Shown piece by piece: positions 8,106 through 16,885 of a DNA stretch of 22,750 nt; positions within the stretch are counted from its first letter, which is position 1, and each line of letters begins with the position of its first letter. Under the pieces are notes generated by a model. That model was given only the letters and a program-made list of their open reading frames with translations. It was not told the DNA's origin and did no database searches. The DNA lies in assembly GCA_038210495.1 (NCBI GenBank), contig JBBQWR010000067.1:1-22750 (forward strand), given 5' to 3'. The position numbers were made by a program, and so were the translations under genes. Origin of the DNA: JBBQWR01 sp038210495. GTDB taxonomy: Bacteria > Planctomycetota > Planctomycetia > Pirellulales > DATAWG01.

Positions 8106-9026
8106 TTACGAAGCAACGTCCCGACTTCGGTTAATATCCGCCTGAACTTCGTCCTTCAGCGGTTCCAACGGTTCGCCGACTTCGACATATTCGGCGCCCA
8201 GCAGCAGCACCATGCTCGCGTAATAGATCCAGAGCATCAGGACGATGAACGAGCCGATCACGCCATAGGCCGTGTAACTGCGGCCGACGATCAACAGGGC
8301 CAGCACCTGCCGCCCGATTTCCCAGGCCAAACCGGCGACCAATCCCCCCGCGATGGCCTGTTTCCAGTGCACATGCCGCTTCGGCAGAATCGCATACAGC
8401 AACGTGAACATCAGGCCGTTCAAAAAGGCGCTGATCCCCATCTGCAGCAGATGGAACATGAAGCCACCCAGCGGCACTTGGTCGGCGAATTTGCTGATTC
8501 CCGACACGACCATGTTGGCGATGAACCCCACCAGCATGATCGCGGCGGCGCCAATCAGCATCAGAAATGCACGCAGTCGGGTGACTAGCACGCACTGCAA
8601 CATCGACAGCACGCCCGGCTTGCGAGACGCGCTTGCGCCCACGTTCCAAATGCGGTCGAACGCCGCTTCGAGCTGCAAAAAAATACCGATCGCCGCCAGG
8701 ATCAGCGTTCCCAAACCGATGGGACCGCTGATCGGCGCGTTGTTCTTCACCTCGCCGAGCACGTGCTGGACCTGGTCCGCGAGCTCGGCCGACGTCTGCT
8801 GACCGATCAATTTGACCAGCGATTCCGAGGCTTGCTTGAGATGCGTATCGGGCGAAGCACGCAGCACGAAGCCCGCCGCCGAGATCAGCACCAGCACGAG
8901 CGGAAAAAACGAGAACGCTCCGTAATACGCCAGCGACGCCGCCCAAGTTAGCCCATCGTCCTGCTGCCACTTGTTGACGGCGCGGTACAGCCGGGGCCAA
9001 AATCGCTTCGTGAGCCAAGAGAGCAT
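8106..9026 (-). CDS. YihY/virulence factor BrkB family membrane protein
   Basis: This 306-residue inner-membrane protein has about six hydrophobic helices: SLAYYGAFSFFPLVLVLI near the N terminus, then segments around IGLGTLILAAIGIFLQLEAA, FLMLIGAAAIMLVGFIANM, LLQMGISAFLNGLMFTLLYA, AIAGGLVAGLAWEIGRQVLA and IGSFIVLMLWIYYASMVLLL. The closing LWIYYASMVLLLGAEYVEV and the early DGLTWAASLAYYGAFSFFP are signatures of the YihY/BrkB (formerly RNase BN) family. The molecular function is unknown; the RNase BN label was a historical misassignment. The frame is open back to 9074, but the ATG at 9026 (MLSWLTKRFWPRLYRA) gives the usual short cytoplasmic lead, so I prefer it. The gene is divergent from the GNAT gene across 224 bases in which I see no clear promoter. 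Confidence 0.92.
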   Translation of the reverse strand: MLSWLTKRFWPRLYRAVNKWQQDDGLTWAASLAYYGAFSFFPLVLVLISAAGFVLRASPDTHLKQASESLVKLIGQQTSAELADQVQHVLGEVKNNAPISGPIGLGTLILAAIGIFLQLEAAFDRIWNVGASASRKPGVLSMLQCVLVTRLRAFLMLIGAAAIMLVGFIANMVVSGISKFADQVPLGGFMFHLLQMGISAFLNGLMFTLLYAILPKRHVHWKQAIAGGLVAGLAWEIGRQVLALLIVGRSYTAYGVIGSFIVLMLWIYYASMVLLLGAEYVEVGEPLEPLKDEVQADINRSRDVAS

Positions 9027-9250
9027 GGGGAGAACCGGACCGGACCGCGAACTGACAAAGGCGGCAGCGTCCAACCACGAGTCTGAACGCCACCGTCGAA
9101 TATCTTGCCACGACCGGCGATGTTTGCCAACCGGACACCGCCCGCGCCGCTCGTCGCGGTCCGCCTGCGGCCGGCTCTCGCCGCTTGTTCGCGGCCGGTC
9201 CGTTGTGGTATCGTGACTAGCCCTGGCCGTTCCGCGGGTGGTGGCGAGTT

Positions 9251-10219
9251 TTGCTTGTGATTCGGTACCGCTCTTTTTTGAACAGCGACCCGCCGCGCTT
9301 GGCCGAAATCTGGCGCGGCTGCACCGGACGGCGCGGCTTGGCTCAGCCCGTCAGCTCGATGATGATCGAGCAACTCGTGCTCGCCAAGACCTACTTCGAT
9401 CGCGAGGGGCTGATTGTCGCTCTCGACGACGATCGGCCGGTCGGCTTCGTCCACGCCGGCTTTGGTCCCAACCAAGCCGAGTCCTGCCTGGATTACGATC
9501 TCGGGGTGACGTCGCTATTGCTCGTTGTGGCCCATCTCGAGCAGGCCGCGATCATGGGCGAACTGCTGACTCGCAGCGAAGCGTATCTCCGCTCGCGGGG
9601 CGCGAAGGTGCTCTACGGCGGCGGCATTCGACCGCTGAATCCGTTTTATTGGGGCCTGTATGGTGGCAGCGAGCTGCCGGGGGTCCTCGATTCCGACGCC
9701 GATCTGCAAGCGCTGTTTCGCTCCCGCGATTATCGCGAGATCGATCGAACGCTCGTGTTCCATCGCGAGCTCATGAGCTTTCGTCCCCAGGTCGATCGGC
9801 AACAGATGCAGATTCGCCGAGGGACGGAAATTCAAACGGTCGACGAACCGGCGGCTCGCAATTGGTGGGACGCCAGCGCCATGAATTGCTACGATCGCAC
9901 GAAATTCGAATTACGGCAGCGCGGAGACGTCGCGCCGATCGCGACGGCGACATTTTGGAACATGGAACTGTTCGCCAATCGGGGCGTGCGGACCCAAGGC
10001 CTGTTCGACGTGGAAGTCGCGCCGGGGCAACAGCGCAAGGGCATCGCGACGTATCTGCTCGGCGACGCGATGCGGCAGCTTCAAGAACAAGGGGTCTCGG
10101 TCATCGAAGCGCAGACGAACGTCAGCAACACGGCAGCGGTCGCGATGTACCGCAAGCTCGGCTTCCAGCAAGTCGACAGCGGCGCTGTGTTCCGCAAAAA
10201 TCACGAAATCGCGATATAA
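9251..10219 (+). CDS. GNAT family N-acetyltransferase (two GNAT domains)
   Basis: This protein of about 320 residues appears to be a tandem GNAT acetyltransferase that would use acetyl-CoA on an unknown substrate. The C-terminal domain (about 190-322) has the full motif A: LFDVEVAPGQQRKGIATYLL, with the Q-R-K-G-I-A pyrophosphate loop, then EAQTNVSNTAAVAMYRKLGF, the classical motif B. The N-terminal half (VGFVHAGFGP, VTSLLLVVAHLEQAAIMGEL, FYWGLYGGSELPGVL) has the fold's pattern, but the Q/RxxGxG/A loop is replaced by HLEQAAIM. The first domain is therefore probably structural or substrate-binding. There is no ATG: the frame opens after a stop at 9218-9220, and the candidates are TTG 9251 and GTG 9257 (MIRYRSFLNSDPP). 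GTG 9257 is equally likely. It converges with a small secreted protein gene. Confidence 0.85.
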   Translation: MLVIRYRSFLNSDPPRLAEIWRGCTGRRGLAQPVSSMMIEQLVLAKTYFDREGLIVALDDDRPVGFVHAGFGPNQAESCLDYDLGVTSLLLVVAHLEQAAIMGELLTRSEAYLRSRGAKVLYGGGIRPLNPFYWGLYGGSELPGVLDSDADLQALFRSRDYREIDRTLVFHRELMSFRPQVDRQQMQIRRGTEIQTVDEPAARNWWDASAMNCYDRTKFELRQRGDVAPIATATFWNMELFANRGVRTQGLFDVEVAPGQQRKGIATYLLGDAMRQLQEQGVSVIEAQTNVSNTAAVAMYRKLGFQQVDSGAVFRKNHEIAI

Positions 10220-10303
10220 CGATTTGCGAACAATATCCGCGACGCCGCTTGACCGCGTCGCTCGCAACTCGCTATTTTCCGCCGACGATCAAATCGCAAG
10301 CGC

Positions 10304-10624
10304 CTACCGCCAAAGCAGTGTCGCGCCGACGATCATCAGCGGCTCGACCGTGGTGATCGACGCCACGTCCCCCTTCAGGCCGGTCGTCACTCGAATCAGC
10401 ATTCCCGACTTCAACTCCTCGAGTTTGGACGCCTTGCCGTGGATCATGACCGGAATCCCCGCGGGCACCGTGTAGGTCGACTCTTTGCCCTGCTTGTCCA
10501 AGATTGTGAGTTTGTCCTGAGCGACCGACTTTACCGACCCGTCATGCACGGCTCGATCCTCCCCGCGAACGATCGTCGGGAGCAACAGGAAAACGCTGGC
10601 GACGGCAACCGCAATGCGTGACAT
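10304..10624 (-). CDS. Small secreted protein of unknown function
   Basis: This 106-residue protein has a clear signal peptide (MSRIAVAVASVFLLLPTIVR, cleavage probably after VRG). The mature part of about 85 residues looks like a small beta-barrel: DGSVKSVAQDKLTILDKQGK, ESTYTVPAGIPVMIHGK, KLEELKSGMLIRVTTGLKGD. The alternation is reminiscent of DUF5666-like or OB-type periplasmic domains, but I do not recognise a named family. It is exported and likely sits in the periplasm or at the envelope. The upstream 207-base gap is shared with the divergent dehydrogenase-cytochrome gene, so common regulation is possible. The signal peptide and consistent codon use argue for a real gene. Confidence 0.75.
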   Translation of the reverse strand: MSRIAVAVASVFLLLPTIVRGEDRAVHDGSVKSVAQDKLTILDKQGKESTYTVPAGIPVMIHGKASKLEELKSGMLIRVTTGLKGDVASITTVEPLMIVGATLLWR

Positions 10625-10831
10625 AAACGCCTCACTTTCTCAGGGCCGGAGCAGCCAATGGGCCGCTAAAGATAGGCAAATTTCGTGAAGCGCAGTGCAA
10701 ACCTCATTCCCCCATGCAGCGTATTTGAATTATACTGATCGGCGCCTACCGCATTGCGCCGCAGGTTTCCGCGCCCAGCTATCCCGCCCCTGAACCCAAA
10801 ATCCGTAATTTTTCTGGGAGTAGTTATTCGT

Positions 10832-13800
10832 ATGTTCGACGCTCGATACTCGTTACGTCTGGTGCTCGCTCTGTGTGGACTGATTGCGACCGTGGCTGCG
10901 CCTCACCCCGCGCAAGCGGCCGATTTCAACAAGGCCGACTGGATCTGGTCTCCCAAATATCAGCCGGGCAGGGCGCCCCAGTCGTCCGTCTATTTCCGCA
11001 AGACGTTCGAATTGCCGGCGGTCACGGCCGCCCATATCGACGTTACCTGCGACAACATCTTCGAATTGTTCGTCAATGGCCAGCGAGTCGGTGGCAATGA
11101 CAAATGGGAAGACGCCCAGACATTTGACGTCAAAAAATTGCTCACGCCGGGCAAAAACACCATCGCCATCAAAGGCACGAACGCCGCTAGCGGCTGGGCC
11201 GGCTTGATCGCGAAGCTGACGGCCGCCGGCGCCGACAAGAAGCAGATCGCCATCGCCGCCGATGCGACTTGGCTCACCAGCATCGATGAACCGGCCGGCT
11301 GGGAGAAGCCGACGTTCGACGACTCCAAATGGCAGCCGGCTCGCGTCCTCGGCCAGTTCGGCGACAACAAACTGCCCTGGTCGCAGAACGGTAGCCGTGG
11401 AGGCGTGGCCGCCGCGTCTCAAGGCGGAAAGCTCACCGCTCCGGCCGGTTTCCTTGTCGAGGAAGTCTTGGGCTCCCAAGCCGGCTCAATCGTCTCGATG
11501 GGCTTTCACGAAAGCGGCGATCTGCTCGTATCCAAAGAAGGCGGGCCGCTATACATCGTCCGTAATCTGAAGGGCGCCGCGGGCTCGGCAACAGCCACCG
11601 TCTGGTGCGACAAAGTGCGCAACTGCCAAGGCATCCTCTCGCACGCCGGTCACGTCTACGCGGTCGGCGACGGCCCCAGTGGCACGGCTTTCTATCGGCT
11701 CACGGACACCAAGAACGCCGGTCAAGCCGACCAAGTCGAGACCATCTTTTCCTTTGACGGCGGGATGGGCGAACACGGCCCGCACGTCGCGACGATTGGC
11801 CCCGACGGCATGATCTATTTGATCATCGGCAACCACGCTCATTATCGCGGCCCGTTGGCGGCCACCAGCCCGCATCACGACTGGTACGAAGGCGATTTGG
11901 TTCAGCCGAAGTACGAAGACGCAAACGGCCACGCGAAGGGAATCAAATCGCCCGGCGGCACGGTCGTGCGAACTGACGTCGAGGGCAAGAAGGTTGAGAC
12001 GTTCTGCGGCGGGTTTCGCAACGCCTACGACCTGGCGTTCAACCGCGCCGGCGAACTATTCACATTCGACTCCGACATGGAATGGGACGAAGGGCTGCCC
12101 TGGTATCGGCCGATTCGCGTGAATCATTGCTTGCCCGGCGCCGAGTTTGGCTGGCGGAGCGGCTGGTCGAAATGGCCCGACTACTATCTCGACAGCTTGG
12201 GATCGGTGTTCGATGTGGGCCGCGGCTCGCCAACCGGGCTGACGTTCTACAACCACACGGCATTTCCGGCTAACTACCGAGACGCATTTTTTATGTGCGA
12301 TTGGTCCCGCGGCCGGCTGCTGGTCGCTCATCTGCAAGCCGATGGCGCTTCGTTCAAAGGCAAGTTCGAGGCTTTCGTCGAAGGCCAGCCGTTCAACGTG
12401 ACCGATTGCGAAGTCGGCCCGGATGGCGCGCTGTATTTCACGACCGGCGGGCGCGGCACGCGCGGCGCCATCTACCGCGCCGTCTACACCGAGCCGCACG
12501 ATGCCCCGAAACCGGAGCAAGGCATCTGGCGGGCGATTCGCCAGCCGCAGTGGCGCAGCGCTTGGGCCCGGGCGAACGTCGCCAAAATTCGCGACGAATT
12601 GGGGCATCAGTGGGGACCTGAACTGACGGCCGCCGCCGAAGACGCCAAGGCCACGGGCGATGATCGCGCGCAAGCGCTAGAGCTGATGAACTTCTATGGC
12701 CCCACTCCGTCGCCGGCTCTGCTTACGAAATTGGCCGCCGCCGAAGACCTGACGCTACGAAGCAAGGCCATCTATCTGTTGGGCTTGCACCACGATGAAC
12801 CGGCGGGCCAGAAGTTGATCGCGCTCTTGGACGATCCGCAACCGCTCGTTCGCCGCTTGGCTTGCGAGGCGCTGGTGCGAGCGGGAATCGCTCCGCCCAA
12901 ACAGAAAGTACTCGATCTCATGGCCGATCCCGATCGCGCGACGGCATGGTCGGCGCGGCGGCTGATCGAGACGCTTCCCCGAGACATGTGGGCGCAGGAT
13001 GTTCTTAAGTCCGACAAGCTCCGCACATTTCTGACCGGCTCGGTGTCGCTGCTGGCGATGGCGCCCGAACGATCGACGGTCGAGGCCGTGCTGGCTCGGT
13101 GCGGCAAAGCGCTTGACGACAAAAGCCTGTCGGACGCCGATCGACTCGATTTGCTGCGCGTGATTCAACTCGCCATGCATCGCGGCAACATCGAGGGAGA
13201 TCAGGTTCCGCAGCTTCGCGATCAGTTGGCCAAAATGTTCCCCAGCGCCGATTGGCGGATCACCCGCGAATTGACTCGTCTGCTCGTTTTCCTGCAAACA
13301 CCCAGCTTCGCGCCGCGACTGGTAGCCGAGATCGACGGCAAGGCGCCGACGTTGGAAAAGTTGCATATGGCGATGTACGCCCGGTTCTTGCAGGTGGGCT
13401 GGACCCCGGACCTGCGCGACCACTTGCTGAAGTTCTATGAATCGACCCGCTCGATGCAGGGCGGCAATAGTTTTCGCGGATACTTCGCCAACGCGACGAA
13501 CGATTTTCTCAAAACCTTCTCTTCGGCCGAGCAATTTGGCCGCCTGGCCGACGGCGCGAAACAGCCGGCCGTGACGTTGCAGCTCGTGCAGCAATTGCCG
13601 GCGAACCTTTCGCCCGAGCAACTCGCCGCGCTGCGAAAACTGGATCGCGATCTGGTCGGCGACAAGCGAACTGAAGCCCGCGAGCTAGCGACCACAGTGC
13701 TGACCACGCTGGGCAAGAGCGCCGACGATCCGACGCTCGGCTATTTGCACAGCACGTTCGAAGCGGCGCCGGAGCGGCGCGGCGATATCGCCGAAGCGAT

Positions 13801-14614
13801 CAGCTTGCATGCGCTGTCGAAAGACCGCCGGCCGGCCGATCGCGATCTGCTTGCCCGGTCGCTCTCCGTCGTCGATGGTTCGACCGGGCGCGATGTGCTT
13901 CGCGCGCTGGCGAAGTTCGATAAGCTCGAGGTCAAGCCCGATCAACTGCGGCAGGTCATCCTGCTGGGTCTCAAGCTCCAGGACAAGGGCGCCGCCGACG
14001 CGGTGGCCCTGCTCGAGCACTGGACCGGCCAGCACGCCAGCCAACCCGGCGCGACGGCCGCCGTCGCCATGGCCGGTTGGCAGCAGTGGTTCGCTAAAAC
14101 TTATCCGAACGAGACAGAGCCCAAGCTGCCCAAGGAATCGAGCGAAGACAAATACTCGTTCGCTCAGATCATGACCTATCTCAACGAGCATCCGCCGCAG
14201 CCGGAAAACATCGCTCGCGGGGCCGTCGTGTTCGAGAAGGCTCTGTGCGTGAAGTGTCACAAGTTCGGCGCCCGAGGCGAGGCCGTCGGTCCGGATCTCA
14301 CAACACTAAGCCGCCGATTCCAGCGGAAGGAAATCCTCGAATCGGTGCTCTACCCGTCCGCCGTTATCTCCGATCAATTCGCGTCCAAAACCGTGCTGAC
14401 GCAAGACGGCCGCACGTTCACGGGCATCGTCGGTCCCACGGCCGATGGCGTGACCGTCATGCAGTCGGATTTAAAGCGGGTGCAAATCGCCAAAAAAGAT
14501 ATTGAAGAAATCACGCCCAGCAAGATTTCCGCGATGCCCGAGCGACTGTTCAACCCGCTGACGTTGGCGGAGATCGCCGATCTGTTCGCGTATATGTCGA
14601 AGGTTCCGGAGTGA
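10832..14614 (+). CDS. PVC-type secreted dehydrogenase/HEAT/cytochrome c fusion protein
   Basis: This 1260-residue exported protein probably oxidises a sugar or polyol and passes electrons to its own heme c. A signal peptide (about 1-29, ending HPAQA) is followed by a galactose-binding-like beta-sandwich (about 31-190, with SVYFRKTFELPA and EPAGWEKPTFDDSKW). Next is a glucose/sorbosone dehydrogenase-like propeller of the PVC membrane-bound dehydrogenase type (about 200-555, with GPLYIVRNLKG, MIYLIIGNHAHYRG, GALYFTTGGRGTRGAIYR). Alpha-helical HEAT-like repeats cover about 620-1060. The C-terminal planctomycete cytochrome c domain (TIGR02603-like) has C1139-V-K-C1142-H1143 for covalent heme and a likely Met ligand in ISAMPERLFNPLTL. 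The frame is open to 10754, but the ATG at 10832 directly precedes the signal peptide, with GGGAG 12 bases upstream. TATACT at 10731-10736 may be a -10 box. The substrate is unknown. Confidence 0.93.
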   Translation: MFDARYSLRLVLALCGLIATVAAPHPAQAADFNKADWIWSPKYQPGRAPQSSVYFRKTFELPAVTAAHIDVTCDNIFELFVNGQRVGGNDKWEDAQTFDVKKLLTPGKNTIAIKGTNAASGWAGLIAKLTAAGADKKQIAIAADATWLTSIDEPAGWEKPTFDDSKWQPARVLGQFGDNKLPWSQNGSRGGVAAASQGGKLTAPAGFLVEEVLGSQAGSIVSMGFHESGDLLVSKEGGPLYIVRNLKGAAGSATATVWCDKVRNCQGILSHAGHVYAVGDGPSGTAFYRLTDTKNAGQADQVETIFSFDGGMGEHGPHVATIGPDGMIYLIIGNHAHYRGPLAATSPHHDWYEGDLVQPKYEDANGHAKGIKSPGGTVVRTDVEGKKVETFCGGFRNAYDLAFNRAGELFTFDSDMEWDEGLPWYRPIRVNHCLPGAEFGWRSGWSKWPDYYLDSLGSVFDVGRGSPTGLTFYNHTAFPANYRDAFFMCDWSRGRLLVAHLQADGASFKGKFEAFVEGQPFNVTDCEVGPDGALYFTTGGRGTRGAIYRAVYTEPHDAPKPEQGIWRAIRQPQWRSAWARANVAKIRDELGHQWGPELTAAAEDAKATGDDRAQALELMNFYGPTPSPALLTKLAAAEDLTLRSKAIYLLGLHHDEPAGQKLIALLDDPQPLVRRLACEALVRAGIAPPKQKVLDLMADPDRATAWSARRLIETLPRDMWAQDVLKSDKLRTFLTGSVSLLAMAPERSTVEAVLARCGKALDDKSLSDADRLDLLRVIQLAMHRGNIEGDQVPQLRDQLAKMFPSADWRITRELTRLLVFLQTPSFAPRLVAEIDGKAPTLEKLHMAMYARFLQVGWTPDLRDHLLKFYESTRSMQGGNSFRGYFANATNDFLKTFSSAEQFGRLADGAKQPAVTLQLVQQLPANLSPEQLAALRKLDRDLVGDKRTEARELATTVLTTLGKSADDPTLGYLHSTFEAAPERRGDIAEAISLHALSKDRRPADRDLLARSLSVVDGSTGRDVLRALAKFDKLEVKPDQLRQVILLGLKLQDKGAADAVALLEHWTGQHASQPGATAAVAMAGWQQWFAKTYPNETEPKLPKESSEDKYSFAQIMTYLNEHPPQPENIARGAVVFEKALCVKCHKFGARGEAVGPDLTTLSRRFQRKEILESVLYPSAVISDQFASKTVLTQDGRTFTGIVGPTADGVTVMQSDLKRVQIAKKDIEEITPSKISAMPERLFNPLTLAEIADLFAYMSKVPE

Positions 14615-14631
14615 TGCTGTAAAAAGCTTAG

Positions 14632-14656
14632 TAGGTCAGGCACTCCGTGCCTGACA
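14632..14656. repeat. Short palindromic repeat (GTCAGGCAC hairpin)
   Basis: GTCAGGCAC (14635-14643) and GTGCCTGAC (14647-14655) form a perfect 9-bp stem with a TCC loop, 20 bases after the stop of the dehydrogenase-cytochrome gene. A partial copy, GCGCCTGACCAAC, follows near 14707. No T-run follows, so it is not a typical intrinsic terminator. It resembles the small interspersed palindromes common in planctomycete genomes. Confidence 0.7.
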
Positions 14657-14825
14657 ATCGCGATACGACAATCGCAATCGAATACATCGCGGCATGTCAT
14701 GCGCGGGGCGCCTGACCAACTTGTTGTCGCGCCCGCGCCCGGTGGCCACCGGCTAAGGTACGCGGCTGCCGATTTGCCATCTCCCTCGGTTTCGCTTATT
14801 CTGATTCCCCAACGGTGTAGCGGCC

Positions 14826-15305
14826 TTGATGATCGTCGCCGGTCTCATGAGCCTCGTTGGCTACCTCTTTTGCCTATCGACTCCGGAGGAGACCGGCGCC
14901 CAGACGTATATTTACATCGCGGTCGGAGCGATCGCGATCAACACCATGATTTCGATTATCTCGATGCTATCGATCGCCGGCGTGGTCGCCGAGCTTCCGC
15001 AGGCAGTGACGTTGTCGAGCTCGGTCATCCAACTCGTCGGGACGGTTTGTTTCCTGTTGTTTTTGAAGAAAGTCGCCGAGTTCATCGCTCGAAGCGACCT
15101 GGCCGCGAGCGCCCAAAACGTGCTCAACATCAGTCTCGTCGTAATGGTCCTCACGGTCGGCATGGTGTTGGTGGCGATCGCCGGCCCGGTCATGCTGAGC
15201 ATCGCGGGAATTTTGGGCCTGATTGTGGCCATCTTGGGAATCGTGTTGTTCGTGATGTACATCCTGCTGCTCGGCAAGATGCGCACCGCTCTGAATCCTC
15301 GCTAA
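14826..15305 (+). CDS. Four-helix integral membrane protein, possibly N-truncated
   Basis: This protein of about 158 residues is almost entirely hydrophobic. Helices lie at MIVAGLMSLVGYLFCLST, YIYIAVGAIAINTMISIISM, the region LSSSVIQLVGTVCFLLFLKK, LVVMVLTVGMVLVAIAGPVM, and IAGILGLIVAILGIVLFVMY. It resembles unnamed planctomycete membrane proteins, but I cannot assign a function. The start is uncertain: an in-frame stop lies at 14802-14804, leaving only TTG 14826 or ATG 14829. The protein therefore opens directly inside a transmembrane helix with no lead, which is unusual and could reflect loss of an N-terminal helix. It lies between two exported-protein genes on the same strand and ends 32 bases before the GH5-like gene, so cotranscription with that gene is possible. 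Confidence 0.7.
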   Translation: MMIVAGLMSLVGYLFCLSTPEETGAQTYIYIAVGAIAINTMISIISMLSIAGVVAELPQAVTLSSSVIQLVGTVCFLLFLKKVAEFIARSDLAASAQNVLNISLVVMVLTVGMVLVAIAGPVMLSIAGILGLIVAILGIVLFVMYILLLGKMRTALNPR

Positions 15306-15337
15306 TTTGTTAAGAACAAGGATTGGCCAAATTCACC

Positions 15338-16777
15338 ATGTCGTGGAATTCCCGTTTGTCACTGCGCGGCTTTCTTATTGCGATGGCTCTGTTCACGCTG
15401 CAGGCTGTCGCGGTCGCGGCGCCTCCTGACGCGGCGGCCCTGAGGCTGCATCCGGACAACCCGCACTATTTTCTGTTCCGCGGCAAGCCGACGGTGCTGA
15501 TTACCTCCGGCGAGCATTATGGCTCGGTGCTCAATTTCGACTTTGATTATTTGAAGTATCTCGATACGTTGGCCGCCGATGGGCTGAACCTCACTCGCAC
15601 GTTCAGCGGCGTGTACGTCGAACCTCAAGGCGCGTTCAATATCGCAGAAAACACGCTCGCGCCAAAATCCGGACGCCTGGTTTGCCCCTGGGCCCGAAGC
15701 GATCGGCTCGGCTATGCCAACGGCGGCACGAAATTCGACCTCACAAAATGGGACGCCGCTTACTTCAAGCGACTTAAGGATTTCGTCGCCCAGGCGAGCC
15801 GGCGCGGGATCGTCATCGAGCTCACGCTGTTTTGTCCGATGTACGACGATTCTCAATGGAAACTCAGTCCGATGAACGCGGTCAACAACGTCAATGGAAT
15901 TGGCGCCGTAGGTCGGAACGACGTGTATACGCTGGACAAAAACGGCGGCCTACTGGCGGCACAGGAGACATTCGTGCGCAAGCTCGTCGCGGAGCTGCGA
16001 GAGGCGGACAATCTGTGCTACGAAATTTGCAATGAGCCGTATTTCGGCGGCGTTACGCTCCCATGGCAGAGCCACATGGCGGATCTCATCGCCCAAACGG
16101 AGGCCGATTTCCCGCAGAAGCATCTCATCACGCAAAACATCGCCAACGGCTCGGCTAAGATCGACAAGCCGCTTTCCGGAGTCTCGGTCTTCAACTTCCA
16201 TTACGCCAATCCGCCCGACGCCGTCGCGATCAACTACGAGCTCAACAAGGCGATCGGCGAGAACGAGACCGGCTTCAAGGGAACCGCCGACGAGCACTAC
16301 CGGACGGAAGCCTGGGAATTCATCCTCGCCGGCGGCGGACTGTACAACAATCTCGACTACTCGTTCACGACCAGTCACGAGGACGGCACGTTCGAGTATC
16401 CCGCGAGCCAGCCGGGCGGCGGCAACGCCGCTTTTCGCCGCCAGATCAAACTCCTCAAGGATTTCATCCGCGGCTTCGAGTTCGTGAAGATGAAACCGGC
16501 CCGCGAGTCGATCGCCGCGCCGCTTCCCAAAGACGCCCGCTTTCAAATGCTCGCCGAGCCGGGCCGGCAGTATGCGGCCTACTTCAAAGGCGCCGCGAAA
16601 TTCGAGTTCGCGATCGGCCTGCCCGCCGGTTCGTACACCGTCCAGTGGCTCGATGTCGTCAGCGGAAAAGAAGAACCGTCGCGCACGCTATCGCATACCG
16701 GAGGACCCGCGAACTTTCGCGTGCCCGACCGGTTGAACGAATGCGCTCTTAAGATTGTCGTCCGCGCAAAGGAGTAA
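15338..16777 (+). CDS. Secreted GH5-like glycoside hydrolase
   Basis: This 479-residue exported protein has a TIM-barrel of the clan GH-A type, probably hydrolysing a plant, algal or microbial glycan. A signal peptide (about 1-28, SLRGFLIAMALFTLQAVAVA) precedes the barrel. The acid/base glutamate is in LCYEICNEPYFGG (E233, the NEP motif at the end of strand 4). The nucleophile is probably E308 or E310 in AIGENETGF, near the end of strand 7. WEFILAGGGLYNNLDYSFT follows and is typical of planctomycete and Bacteroidetes cellulase-like proteins. The last 90 or so residues (FEFAIGLPAGSYTVQWLDVV) form a beta-rich domain like the C-terminal domains of such enzymes. A TTG at 15323 would add five residues, but the ATG at 15338 is better. 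The substrate cannot be read from the sequence. It converges with the HEAT-repeat gene. Confidence 0.85.
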   Translation: MSWNSRLSLRGFLIAMALFTLQAVAVAAPPDAAALRLHPDNPHYFLFRGKPTVLITSGEHYGSVLNFDFDYLKYLDTLAADGLNLTRTFSGVYVEPQGAFNIAENTLAPKSGRLVCPWARSDRLGYANGGTKFDLTKWDAAYFKRLKDFVAQASRRGIVIELTLFCPMYDDSQWKLSPMNAVNNVNGIGAVGRNDVYTLDKNGGLLAAQETFVRKLVAELREADNLCYEICNEPYFGGVTLPWQSHMADLIAQTEADFPQKHLITQNIANGSAKIDKPLSGVSVFNFHYANPPDAVAINYELNKAIGENETGFKGTADEHYRTEAWEFILAGGGLYNNLDYSFTTSHEDGTFEYPASQPGGGNAAFRRQIKLLKDFIRGFEFVKMKPARESIAAPLPKDARFQMLAEPGRQYAAYFKGAAKFEFAIGLPAGSYTVQWLDVVSGKEEPSRTLSHTGGPANFRVPDRLNECALKIVVRAKE

Positions 16778-16885
16778 GCGCGGCCGCCGCGAGGTTTCGA
16801 GCGATCCCTCAATTACCCCATCGCAAGCGACTCGACAAGCTTTGTCTTAGTGACTGCTTCCATTCGACCACACCGCCTCCCGCGA

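Noticed and set aside
8131..9138. Second long minus-strand frame over the YihY gene
   Set aside because: It is rich in Arg, Ala and Gly with no domain; the YihY frame has the expected transmembrane helices and signature.
9238..10356. Long + strand frame overlapping the GNAT gene
   Set aside because: The translation is arginine- and serine-rich without recognisable motifs; the other frame has clear GNAT motifs.
11549..13621. Several long minus-strand frames antisense to the dehydrogenase-cytochrome gene
   Set aside because: They are shadows of a GC-rich coding sequence with no motifs or signal peptides.
14635..14655. Intrinsic terminator after the dehydrogenase-cytochrome gene
   Set aside because: The 9-bp stem is perfect but no T-run follows and the sequence matches a dispersed palindrome type, so it is listed as a repeat.
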